Assembly: GCA_020435025.1 (NCBI GenBank)
Contig: JAGRAG010000292.1
Span: 1-9,922, forward strand
DNA: 9,922 nucleotides
Source: Bdellovibrionales bacterium
GTDB lineage: Bacteria > Bdellovibrionota > Bdellovibrionia > Bdellovibrionales > UBA1609
Direction: 5' to 3'
The notes beneath the pieces are model-generated. The model did no database searches. It saw only the letters and a list, made by a program, of their open reading frames with translations, and was not told the origin of the DNA. Position numbers and translations under genes: made by a program. Below, piece after piece: positions 6,301-9,922 of this stretch (its first letter is position 1; the number at the start of each line of letters is the position of its first letter).

Positions 6301-9013
6301 TTTTGGAGGAGTATTAAATGTTCCAAGTATGACTGAATTTAACGATCTCAGTTTTTCCCATTCGTCGTCAGGTTCTGTGACAATTTCAAACAATATTGTT
6401 GTTAATGGGCAGTTGACCTACGGTGTGGCCGGCTGTTGTGGTTTTGTAAATGGTGCGACCATACACGCTCGAGGAAATATTTCTGGGGCTGCCTTAGCTT
6501 CGCGTGGAACCTCTAGTTTGACTATAGATGGCACCAGCAATCAATCCCTTTCAGGAAATGAATTTCCAGCTGGAACCGTAACTGTAGATAAAGCTTCTGG
6601 TACATTAAACCTTTTAAATTCAGTTAATTTTGGAGGCTCCTCTCAGGACTTGGTACTGGCAGATGGAGATATTAATCTCAATGGATACACGTTAACCATC
6701 GCCGACAATCTTTCGACCGCATCGGGTACAACCATTCATGAAAACTGCGGGTCTGTTGTGTACAATACCTATAGCCCCGCAGATGGATCTATTGTTTCAA
6801 CGACTCAGAACCCAGATATTTCCGTATCGGATGCTTCTGTTCTTGAGGGAGGAAATTTAGCTTTTACGATCTCCTATTCCGAGGCGATTTGTTCTCCCTC
6901 TTCTGTTGATTTCGCAACATCAGATATTTCAACACTAGCTGGCATTGATTACACGACCTATTCGGCAACAGTACCAGTTTCATCTGGACTGACTTCGGTG
7001 ACGGTGTCCGTTAGTACATCCGTCGATTCTGATATTGAGCCTGATGAAGTTCTATTAGCAACCATCTCTAATGCATCCGTGGGAACAATCGTTGATGTCC
7101 ATGGATATGGTGTTGTGCTCAATGATGATGGTGATATCTACAGTGGCGACTTAACTTTTGGAGGAACACACGGAGGAACTGAGTGGGATGGAGAGGCGAT
7201 ATCTATTGCGGCAACTTATCCAGGAAATGGTCTTGAAGATGGCAGTTGGATCGACACGACGGGGTTGGTTTTGTACTATAGACTTAATGAAGCCAGCCCC
7301 AGTCACAACGATACAATCTCCGCTGATGTGGGCTATGTTAATGGAACACTCGTTACAAATGATGGAACAACTAACAAGTCAGTTGATGGGAAATTAGGAA
7401 GGGCCCTTAGCTTTGATGGAATCGATGACTATGTATCGGTTCCAGACAATCCTAACTTTGATCCTGGTGGACAAGCGTCTTGGTGCCTTTGGTTGCGTCC
7501 TGAAGTCAATCTTTCCGGAAGCGCAATTTTTATGCAAGATCAAAGCTCTGAGCGAACCAATGCGACTTATAAATGGATTGGGGCCTATATCACTGGAGGC
7601 TCTCAATCTCTAGCTACATATGTTCGGATGAATGGTTCCGTTTATAATGCGAGTTTTGACTCTGGTACTGGAGGGTTTTATACGAAAAGGTGGACGCATG
7701 TCTGTTCGACGTTTGATAGAACATTGGGATCCAATCGCTTGAAACTTTATATTAATGGTGAATTAAAGGCCTTGAATGATGCCGAAGACGCAGATATAGA
7801 ATCGGGTGACTTTCCTCGTATAGGGGTTTGGGACAAGGCGGGTAGTGGAGCGAATAAGTATTTTCAAGGAAGCTTGGACGAGATAAGTATGTGGCATAGA
7901 ACGCTTTCTGAAAACGAAGTCAGAAAGATGTTTCGTATGCAAGCCAGCCAATTTGGAGCTATATACACTTCAGAAGTTATCAATGCTGGTGGAGATGACG
8001 ATTGGAAATACCTATCGTGGTCTCCTAAAGCGCCGTATATGAAAAGCCTTCCTGGAAATGGGGCTAGCGAAGGCTCTTACGATTCCTATTCCGTCACAAT
8101 GAATACGAATACGGTGACTAACGAGCTTTATCTAAAATTAGATGAGTCTGGGGTAGCAACGACCTACACCGATACTTCGGGTTTAAATAATGATATGACC
8201 TGTTCCAATTGCCCTGTTGAGGTTGACGGTATTGTTGGTAGCGCCCGACATTTTGATGGAAATAATGATGCCATTCAAATTGCGGCTCCTAGTGGTTTAA
8301 ATAACAGTCGCTTTACGGTATCTCTTTGGATCCGACCTAGCCGTGATTGGGACAATTCTATGATTGAGGAATTGATAAGTCATCCTGTGGCATCAGGGGA
8401 TAACAAGGCCACATTTTTGTTTGCATGGGATCATACCAACGTGGGGTCGGAACAAGCATGGAAATTTCATGATGGTAGTTTATGGAGAACGATCAAATAC
8501 AATACACTCATGAAAGCTCATGTCTGGCATCATATTGTTGTTACCTATGATGGTACGGACTATAAAATTTATCTCAACGGAGTTTTTGATAATTCTCGAA
8601 CAGGGACCCCTTTGTTTGGAAATGACAGACTGTATGTGGGATCAGGTGCAGGAGCGGCGGTGCCTTGGAACTTTTATAAAGGTGATATCGATGAAGTTGC
8701 TATTTGGGAAGAGCCCCTCTCTGATGCTGAGATCTATAAGCTCTTTCATCGAGGTGCCCAAAGAGTCCGCATTCAAGTTCGGGGTTGTGCGGATGCAACG
8801 TGCAGCACCTCCCCGACTTTTGTGGGTCCAGGAAGTGATGGTTCAAAATATTTTAGCGAACTTCTAAATCCTAACTTGAATTTGCCGAGTTTGGATATTT
8901 CAGGGACTGCGATTTCTACACAGTACTTTCAATATCGAATTTATTTGGAGTCCGATATTTCCGGATCTTCTCCTAAAGTCAAAGCTGTTAGAGTTACTGG
9001 CGAACCTAAATAG
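2..9013 (+). CDS. Giant multidomain surface protein (Ig-like array, beta-helix-like/Calx-beta modules, two LamG domains), 5'-truncated by window
   Basis: One uninterrupted frame encodes 3003 visible residues and ends at TAG 9011-9013. The GTG at 8-10 is not the real start: codons 2-7 (Pro-Thr) continue the repeat consensus, the GTG falls in the middle of a conserved PTV/PSV strand, and no signal peptide follows. The true start is upstream. Domains in order: 11 Ig-like repeats (2-3370), an FSEAV Ig-like domain (3371-3727), two beta-helix-like plus Calx-beta supermodules (3734-5470, 5471-7129), LamG (7259-7936), LamG (8120-8755) and a C-terminal beta domain (8756-9013). The composition is rich in Ser, Thr, Asp, Asn and Gly with very few Lys/Arg, and regularly spaced cysteines suggest disulfides, so an extracytoplasmic location is likely. 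No catalytic motif, transmembrane helix, LPXTG, RTX nonapeptides or autotransporter barrel is visible. Inferred role: surface adhesin or ligand-binding fibre. The reading frame and domain layout are clear; the function is inference. Confidence 0.95.
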   Translation, partial: PTVSGSITPVTSYVNPTNESNLNFSGTCSEFNQSVSITIDDSNGATSAITVGTVCTAGNVFSLSIDVSSLDDDTLSVNLSHQDLAGNQQTTTLSSLTKDTLVPTMAITSPTGTDYINVSNVVLFPVSGSCSEAGQDVLLTVDDSNGATTAATGTVTCSGGNTFSGNLNLSGLDNGAIDITASHVDAAGNSVNAVPVSLVKDTVVPSLSIAVPTGGAFIFSGNVTAFTMSGSCSEAGRDVSYFVNDENGGTAEISGTVSCTGANDFSTSLDLSSLEDGNITFTASHTDVAGNEVEASSVLATKDTAAPVVAVVSPLATDYINLLNQSSFLVSGTCSDVGQTVKVSMDDANGATVAVENTVACSGANNFSMNLNLSTLDDGVINIAVSHDDSAGNSVIGTPVSLIKDTVAPSVAITSPIATDMINGGNLTNFAFSGTCSEVGESIELVVDDSNGGTPSVTATIPCSGSNNFTTNLDLSGLDDGPIHFDASHTDTAGNSVTATRVTITKDTGLPSVAITAPIVSDFVNSVSEGSFTISGTCSDVSEDVHLSVDDTNGATTAVTTTISCSGSNNFSTALNLSTLDDGTITISVSHEDASSNVTNGSPVSLTKDTALPVVALTAPTVSDYINSGNVGSFTISGTCSEVGQVINLSSDDTNGGTSSVDTSTACSGANNFSTTVNLSGLDDDSITISVSHVDVAGNSATGAPVTLTKDTGLPTASITSPTETDFANFTTKNAFPINGSCSETGKSVSISIDDTNGGTAPVTVSVACDGANDYSTTANLSSLDDGTLTVSVTHVDDAENSSVAVTVDFTKDTGLPTVSITSPLAASYINATSQSSYAVSGSCSEVGRDVVVSVDDVNGGTAAVTSDVACQAGNIFSTVLDVSSLDDGAVNLTASHSDAAGNTGNATLVAVTKDTVAPSVSILFPDITDTISTGNEGSFTISGSCSEEGRAVTLVVADGSVITPDVSPGTQPNCSSGTFTTSVDLSSLDDGNITITADHNDAALNEAVQSSVTVLKDSALPSVTIAFPTVSDYINTGNVGTFSVNGTCTEASQDVDISIDDTNGGTTAVTATVSCTGGNNYTASLDLSSLDDDSLTVTVTHDDSVGNTSSPETVVLTKDTVRPTATINQSISETVGSCVFSNQADPAFAFPLEFRVTFSEAVNPSSFSYGSFINSGTGGGVSFSGSLTSCGDNQNYSLKVVSMSPMGSMDFSLSAGEISDVAGNTNGVASGGTDTSILYYDSPFYWVGSVDSNWWTAGNWSGGSVPTSTDVAKFSDVCGGNCNANINGNVNVGGVDLQSSYSGTLTQEAARTIILQESGLTQSGGSFVGGNADITFINSDFTVSSGSFTATSAKIFISRNLNIGAGATFNHNSGTIEVNANSYIPYFTPNNHVFHNLVLNQTGGSDREFNLNGQTMYLENNLFILSSCGTCEIENGVIDVKGDVHVTTSSALLSGTGSIKLTGSGTQYISGSGYIPPLWIASTGTVEFANDLNILTQIRKTSGNVSVNGHKVTLLGNSNYTTSREIDPGDISFQDLTIKYVVAGDRAIDVLGSVIVNGNLEIDNDCPGTCDFAGTGSFLVKGNVILDNQSSNHGSVDLVLNGSTDQNITYLGGGVPGGTWSINKVSGDVVLQSNLSLNGSGQDLKILDGDLDLNSFNLTVNDRLEVGDGIGAASSARVLQGCSTIASGTTVIAADGDVIDSLSNPSVSISDASVNEGGDLVFNVSLSEGVCGGSFTVNYSVTGVSALSGMSDYNPTADDSDGVSDGVLTIAAGETLGTITIHTTGDTNLESDEELLVTLSTPSHGSFSDDTGVGTIVNDDDNGYIWTGDAGDSDFYNGANWSNGVSAPTPGSSVLFDDTCSDVPANCDVTLNGSFNFGTLSIGSSYPGTIAVSGGAVVSIGGEGFLQNGGTFHAGSGNFSSDRIWITAGVYTATSATTTTTLNSYINPSVTFNHNNGAWTAESSSTGSGTYLSASGHSFYNMSVVGQTSEKFYLVGSVIVVNDLTINMGGDFGYISSGEFQVYGNANLVASGVTYLSDAVVTLKGGSSVYTGAAGEGGPHIRIDSPGTVTLQGAEVTTENLTLVSGSIDIQANKVTMIAFGGVLNVPSMTEFNDLSFSHSSSGSVTISNNIVVNGQLTYGVAGCCGFVNGATIHARGNISGAALASRGTSSLTIDGTSNQSLSGNEFPAGTVTVDKASGTLNLLNSVNFGGSSQDLVLADGDINLNGYTLTIADNLSTASGTTIHENCGSVVYNTYSPADGSIVSTTQNPDISVSDASVLEGGNLAFTISYSEAICSPSSVDFATSDISTLAGIDYTTYSATVPVSSGLTSVTVSVSTSVDSDIEPDEVLLATISNASVGTIVDVHGYGVVLNDDGDIYSGDLTFGGTHGGTEWDGEAISIAATYPGNGLEDGSWIDTTGLVLYYRLNEASPSHNDTISADVGYVNGTLVTNDGTTNKSVDGKLGRALSFDGIDDYVSVPDNPNFDPGGQASWCLWLRPEVNLSGSAIFMQDQSSERTNATYKWIGAYITGGSQSLATYVRMNGSVYNASFDSGTGGFYTKRWTHVCSTFDRTLGSNRLKLYINGELKALNDAEDADIESGDFPRIGVWDKAGSGANKYFQGSLDEISMWHRTLSENEVRKMFRMQASQFGAIYTSEVINAGGDDDWKYLSWSPKAPYMKSLPGNGASEGSYDSYSVTMNTNTVTNELYLKLDESGVATTYTDTSGLNNDMTCSNCPVEVDGIVGSARHFDGNNDAIQIAAPSGLNNSRFTVSLWIRPSRDWDNSMIEELISHPVASGDNKATFLFAWDHTNVGSEQAWKFHDGSLWRTIKYNTLMKAHVWHHIVVTYDGTDYKIYLNGVFDNSRTGTPLFGNDRLYVGSGAGAAVPWNFYKGDIDEVAIWEEPLSDAEIYKLFHRGAQRVRIQVRGCADATCSTSPTFVGPGSDGSKYFSELLNPNLNLPSLDISGTAISTQYFQYRIYLESDISGSSPKVKAVRVTGEPK
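3371..3727 (+). other. Ig-like domain of the 'FSEAV' type, following the repeat array
   Basis: This segment starts where a twelfth repeat would begin (Pro after KDTVR) but has a different sequence: PTATINQ at the start, then FPLEFRVTFSEAVNPSSF and later DVAGNTNG. The 'V-x-F-S-E-x-V' core followed by a DxAGN motif matches a second class of bacterial Ig-like domain that often follows 'DTT-x-P' linkers. It is about 119 residues long. Like the repeats it carries two cysteines (in VGSCVF and LTSCGD), at non-equivalent positions. It probably serves as an adapter between the stalk and the beta-helix-like modules. Family class is inferred from motifs only. Confidence 0.7.
3734..5113 (+). other. Beta-helix-like module, copy A ('YWVG ... 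GNWS' cap plus two half-repeats)
   Basis: The segment opens with FYWVGSVDSNWWTAGNWSGG, a 'W-x-G ... NW' cap familiar from large surface proteins in which it precedes Gly/Asn-rich strands. A CGGNC pair follows, then short alternating strands such as GTLTQ, GLTQSGGSF and TFNHNSGTIEV that read like beta-helix rungs. Two related half-repeats follow, starting near 4178 (HVFHNLVL) and 4595 (ISFQDLTI), with the aligned Phe codons 417 bp apart. Each carries a C-x(2,3)-C pair (SCGTCEI; DCPGTCDF) and a VKG[DN]V strand. A linker with one Cys (LQGCST) leads into the Calx-beta domain. The fold is inferred from strand pattern; no catalytic residues are recognisable. Confidence 0.7.
5114..5470 (+). other. 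Calx-beta domain 1
   Basis: About 119 residues starting NPSVSISDASVNEGGDLVF and ending GVGTIVNDD. The order 'SISDASVNEG', 'F-x-V-x-L-S', 'DY' (SDYNPTADD), 'GVLTIAAGET', 'I-x-[IV]-x-T-x-x-D', 'ESDEELLVTL' and a closing 'GTIVNDD' is the hallmark of Calx-beta domains. These are beta-sandwich, usually Ca2+-binding domains of surface and exchanger proteins. The acidic DTNLESDEE and terminal NDDDN positions are the usual Ca2+ ligands. A single cysteine (EGVCGGS) has an equivalent in copy 2. Confidence 0.88.
5471..6808 (+). other. Beta-helix-like module, copy B
   Basis: This is the second copy of the 3734-5113 module. It starts GYIWTGDAGDSDFYNGANWS. The NWS triplets of the two copies are 1743 bp (581 codons) apart. 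Matching landmarks are the cap Cys pair (DTCSDVPANCDV versus DVCGGNCNANI), SSYPGTI versus SSYSGTL, FLQNGGTF versus LTQSGGSF, and TFNHNNG versus TFNHNSG. Two half-repeats start near 5933 (HSFYNMSV) and 6332 (TEFNDLSF), with aligned Phe codons 399 bp apart. The first half-repeat has lost the C-x-x-C pair (GGDFGYI), and the second has vicinal cysteines (AGCCGFV). The linker to Calx-beta again has one Cys (HENCGSV). It is about 14 residues shorter than copy A. Confidence 0.7.
6809..7129 (+). other. Calx-beta domain 2
   Basis: About 107 residues. It starts NPDISVSDASVLEGGNLAF, parallel to Calx-beta 1, and ends GYGVVLNDD. The 'GIDYTTY', 'VTVSVSTSVDSDIEPDEVL' and 'LATISN' segments match the family order. 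The acidic SDIEPDE and NDDGD residues are placed as Ca2+ ligands would be. A single cysteine (SEAICSPS) sits at the same place as in copy 1. It is followed by a short linker (DGDIYSGDLTFGG onward, to 7258) leading to the first LamG domain. Confidence 0.85.
7259..7936 (+). other. LamG-like jelly-roll domain 1
   Basis: About 226 residues. It opens TGLVLYYRLNEAS, with later signature segments GRALSFDGIDDYVSVPDNP, ASWCLWLRPEVN, RWTHVCSTFDR, LKLYINGEL and FQGSLDEISMWHRTLSENEV. This is the standard order for LamG/concanavalin A-like domains: 'FDGxDDYVxVPD', 'W-x-R', 'H-V-x-x-T-[FY]', 'L-Y-[IV]-N-G' and 'G-x-[IL]-D-E-[IV]'. Such domains often bind glycans or proteins, and the fold needs no catalytic residues. 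Two cysteines (SWCLW and HVCSTF) could form a disulfide. Confidence 0.92.
8120..8755 (+). other. LamG-like jelly-roll domain 2
   Basis: About 212 residues, 61 codons after LamG 1. It opens NELYLKLDESG, followed by ARHFDGNNDAIQIAAPSG, RFTVSLWIRPSRDW, VWHHIVVTYDGTDYKIYLNG and YKGDIDEVAIWEEPLSDAEI. All canonical LamG segments are present and in order, so the domain looks intact. The sequence differs strongly from LamG 1, so it is not a recent copy. Its cysteines lie near the start in a CSNC pair rather than in the core as in LamG 1. The linker between the two (7937-8119) includes TSEVINAGGDDDWKYLSWSP and has no family I recognise. Confidence 0.92.
8756..9013 (+). other. C-terminal beta domain of the giant protein
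   Basis: 85 residues beginning GAQRVRIQVRGCADATC, through FVGPGSDGSKYFSE, to QYFQYRIYLESD and the end KVKAVRVTGEPK. The pattern 'Q-V-R-x-C-x-x-x-x-C ... F-x-G-P-x-x-x-x-x-x-Y-F ... F-Q-Y-R-x-x-L' is one I recognise as commonly following LamG domains in very large bacterial surface proteins. It has one tight cysteine pair. There is no recognisable sorting or anchoring motif here: no LPXTG plus hydrophobic tail, no terminal aromatic residue as in outer-membrane barrels, no Gly/Asp nonapeptide repeats. Function unknown, perhaps a cap closing the beta stack. Confidence 0.6.
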
Positions 9014-9111
9014 TCATATGCTCCCGATATCTTTAGTCTGTCCACCAAAGTCTAGAGAGGCTTCGATGCCTTGTGGGATCTCTTTGTAAATACTAAACTA
9101 TTTTATGAAGT
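9014..9111. other. Intergenic gap between the two genes
   Basis: 98 bp between the TAG and the next ATG. It contains a weak, interrupted inverted repeat: AGAGA (9054-9058) with TCTCT (9079-9083), enclosing GGC (9059-9061) and GCC (9068-9070). The trailing T-run is only three bases, so a terminator is not convincing. No good -35/-10 pair and no strong Shine-Dalgarno sequence are seen; only GAAG at 9107-9110. The gap does not exclude readthrough into the second gene. Confidence 0.5.
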
Positions 9112-9198
9112 ATGTTAAACTTGTTTACTAAGTTCTTAGGGCTATTGGTTTGTTGTTGTCTGTATCTGAGCGGAGAGTCCTTCCCTGTTGCAAATGCC
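9112..9198 (+). other. Predicted Sec signal peptide of the second protein
   Basis: Residues 1-29: a short N-region with one Lys (K7), a hydrophobic core FLGLLVCCCLYLS, and an A-x-A site (A27-N28-A29) before Gln30. The triple cysteine in the core is unusual, but the residue before each Cys is Val or Cys rather than Gly/Ala/Ser, so a lipoprotein signal is less likely than signal peptidase I cleavage. Confidence 0.75.
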
Positions 9199-9922
9199 CA
9201 GAGTGTTTCGGAAAATTCAAGTAGACCAAATAGAATTGGTTTTCGCCAGTTTCAATTGGCCCAACAGGACAGCTTAGAAAATGATTCTTCTGCGTCAGAT
9301 ATCGTTGCTGAAGAATCGAGTGGTTCTGAAAACACCACTATGGATTCAAGCGGTGCTTCCGAAACGAACTCGAATGAGGAAACAGACGATTCTAGTGAAA
9401 CAACCGACGAGTCAAGCAATGAGACCAGTGAAGAATCTTCGGAGAAAATGTCACAGGATGCGGATCAAGACAAAGATTTGAAAGGTTCAAGAGATGAATC
9501 TACGGGTAAAAGTAAAAAAGAGATTGCTGAGTCTCCTATTTCCATCAAGTGGTTTCAGCCAGAGTTTATGTCTTTGGAAGATCCAAAGGGCAAAAAAAGA
9601 AAACGGAAAGTTCAGTTGTACAAAGTGACACTTCAAGGTCGTTTGGAAAAGAATGCCAAAATTTTTCTGGGAAAACGCACTTTCTTTGTGAGGCATCGAT
9701 CTGTAAAAAGATATGTAACTACAAAGCTTCTAAGAAAAAAATCTCGGCGAGTGGGTTTGGATAAAGATGGGTACTTTAAAATTCCGCTATATGTCCCAGA
9801 AGGATTGTTGCAAGTTCCCATTCTTTTAAGGAAAGGAAAAAAAAGAGATCAGTTTAAAGTTCAGATCAACGTAACCAAGGAAAGTGCGGTAGTTAAAGAT
9901 GCAGAGGTTCTTTATAAACCTT
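9112..9922 (+). CDS. Secreted protein with acidic linker and basic beta-rich domain, 3'-truncated by window
   Basis: An open frame of 270 codons starts at ATG 9112 and runs off the window end. An in-frame TGA at 9106-9108 limits how far upstream it can start. The ribosome site is poor: GAAG (9107-9110) is only one base from the ATG, whereas the in-frame TTG at 9121 sits ten bases from it and is a possible alternative start. Residues 1-29 form a Sec signal peptide (MLNLFTKFLGLLVCCCLYLS, then PVANA before Q30). Residues about 53-122 are a Ser/Glu/Asp/Thr-rich low-complexity linker. From about 144 there is a Lys/Arg-rich, strand-rich domain with KWFQPEF, a KGKKRKRK cluster, LYKVTLQG and DGYFKIPLYVPEG. 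The last segment resembles beta-sandwich turns, but I recognise no family with certainty. The protein is probably periplasmic or surface-exposed. Being downstream of a giant surface protein on the same strand suggests, but does not prove, a joint role such as export, anchoring or assembly. Confidence 0.85.
   Translation, partial: MLNLFTKFLGLLVCCCLYLSGESFPVANAQSVSENSSRPNRIGFRQFQLAQQDSLENDSSASDIVAEESSGSENTTMDSSGASETNSNEETDDSSETTDESSNETSEESSEKMSQDADQDKDLKGSRDESTGKSKKEIAESPISIKWFQPEFMSLEDPKGKKRKRKVQLYKVTLQGRLEKNAKIFLGKRTFFVRHRSVKRYVTTKLLRKKSRRVGLDKDGYFKIPLYVPEGLLQVPILLRKGKKRDQFKVQINVTKESAVVKDAEVLYKP

Larger units (their letters stand above)
3734..7129 (+). repeat. Tandem duplication of a beta-helix-like plus Calx-beta supermodule, with nested half-repeats
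   Basis: Copy A spans 3734-5470 and copy B 5471-7129. The period measured at the NWS cap is 1743 bp and at the Calx-beta start (NP) 1695 bp, both multiples of three. Inside each copy a unit of about 133-139 residues occurs twice, giving four related half-repeats starting near 4178, 4595, 5933 and 6332. Shared landmarks of the four are F-x-[ND]-[LM], then N-x-L-x-[IY] or N-D-L-T-I, and in three of them a Cys pair followed by a x-G-[ND] strand. Divergence is high at both DNA and protein level, so the duplications are old. The alignment was made by eye. Confidence 0.75.

Noticed and set aside
8520..8867. A 115-codon + strand frame inside LamG domain 2.
   Set aside because: It overlaps the conserved LamG frame and looks like a frame-shifted shadow.
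9054..9083. Possible intrinsic terminator after the giant gene.
   Set aside because: The stem is short and interrupted, and only three T residues follow it, so it is not convincing.
9071..9099. Possible promoter (TTGTGG, 17-bp spacer, TAAACT) before the second gene.
   Set aside because: Only about three of six and four of six bases match the consensus, and the transcript would start just a few bases before the start codon.
9281..9821. Alternative frames on both strands overlapping the second gene.
   Set aside because: The frame from ATG 9112 has a clean signal peptide and a coherent domain pattern; the others have neither.

Overview
The window holds parts of two genes, both on the + strand, so both are cut by the window edges. 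About 91% of it is the 3' portion of one giant multidomain exported protein (at least 3003 residues visible, positions 2-9013; its start lies upstream). The rest is a 98-bp gap and the first 270 codons of a second, smaller secreted protein (9112 to the window end). I see no RNA genes, mobile elements, CRISPR arrays, convincing promoters or convincing terminators.

Layout of the giant gene: (i) 2-3370, eleven tandem 102/103-residue Ig-like repeats, each with two cysteines, an Asp-rich turn and a SHxDxAGN-type motif; (ii) 3371-3727, a related but different Ig-like domain with an FSEAV motif; (iii) 3734-5470 and 5471-7129, two copies of a large supermodule, each a 'W-x-G ... NWS' cap plus a Gly/Asn/Thr-rich, beta-helix-like region (itself an internal duplication) followed by a Calx-beta domain; (iv) 7259-7936 and 8120-8755, two LamG/concanavalin-like jelly-roll domains; (v) 8756-9013, a short C-terminal beta domain. 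This is the build of a cell-surface adhesin or other surface-exposed protein: stalk-like repeats followed by C-terminal domains of a ligand-binding type. No enzymatic domain is visible.

The second gene encodes a protein with a Sec signal peptide (likely cleavage after residue 29), a Ser/Glu/Asp-rich linker, and a strongly basic beta-rich domain that runs off the window. It follows the giant gene on the same strand, so the two could be cotranscribed and act together at the cell envelope, but nothing in the sequence proves this.

Organism: a moderately AT-rich Gram-negative-type bacterium is likely. The combination of DxAGN Ig-like arrays, 'YWVG...NWS' modules, Calx-beta and LamG domains in one giant protein, followed by a signal-peptide protein with an FQPEF motif, reminds me of Bdellovibrionota-type predatory bacteria. 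This is an impression from architecture, not a database match, and I hold it at low to moderate confidence. The most notable features are the near-invariant 306-bp repeat period despite strong sequence drift, the nested duplications, the conserved cysteine pairs, and the absence of any recognisable C-terminal sorting signal.
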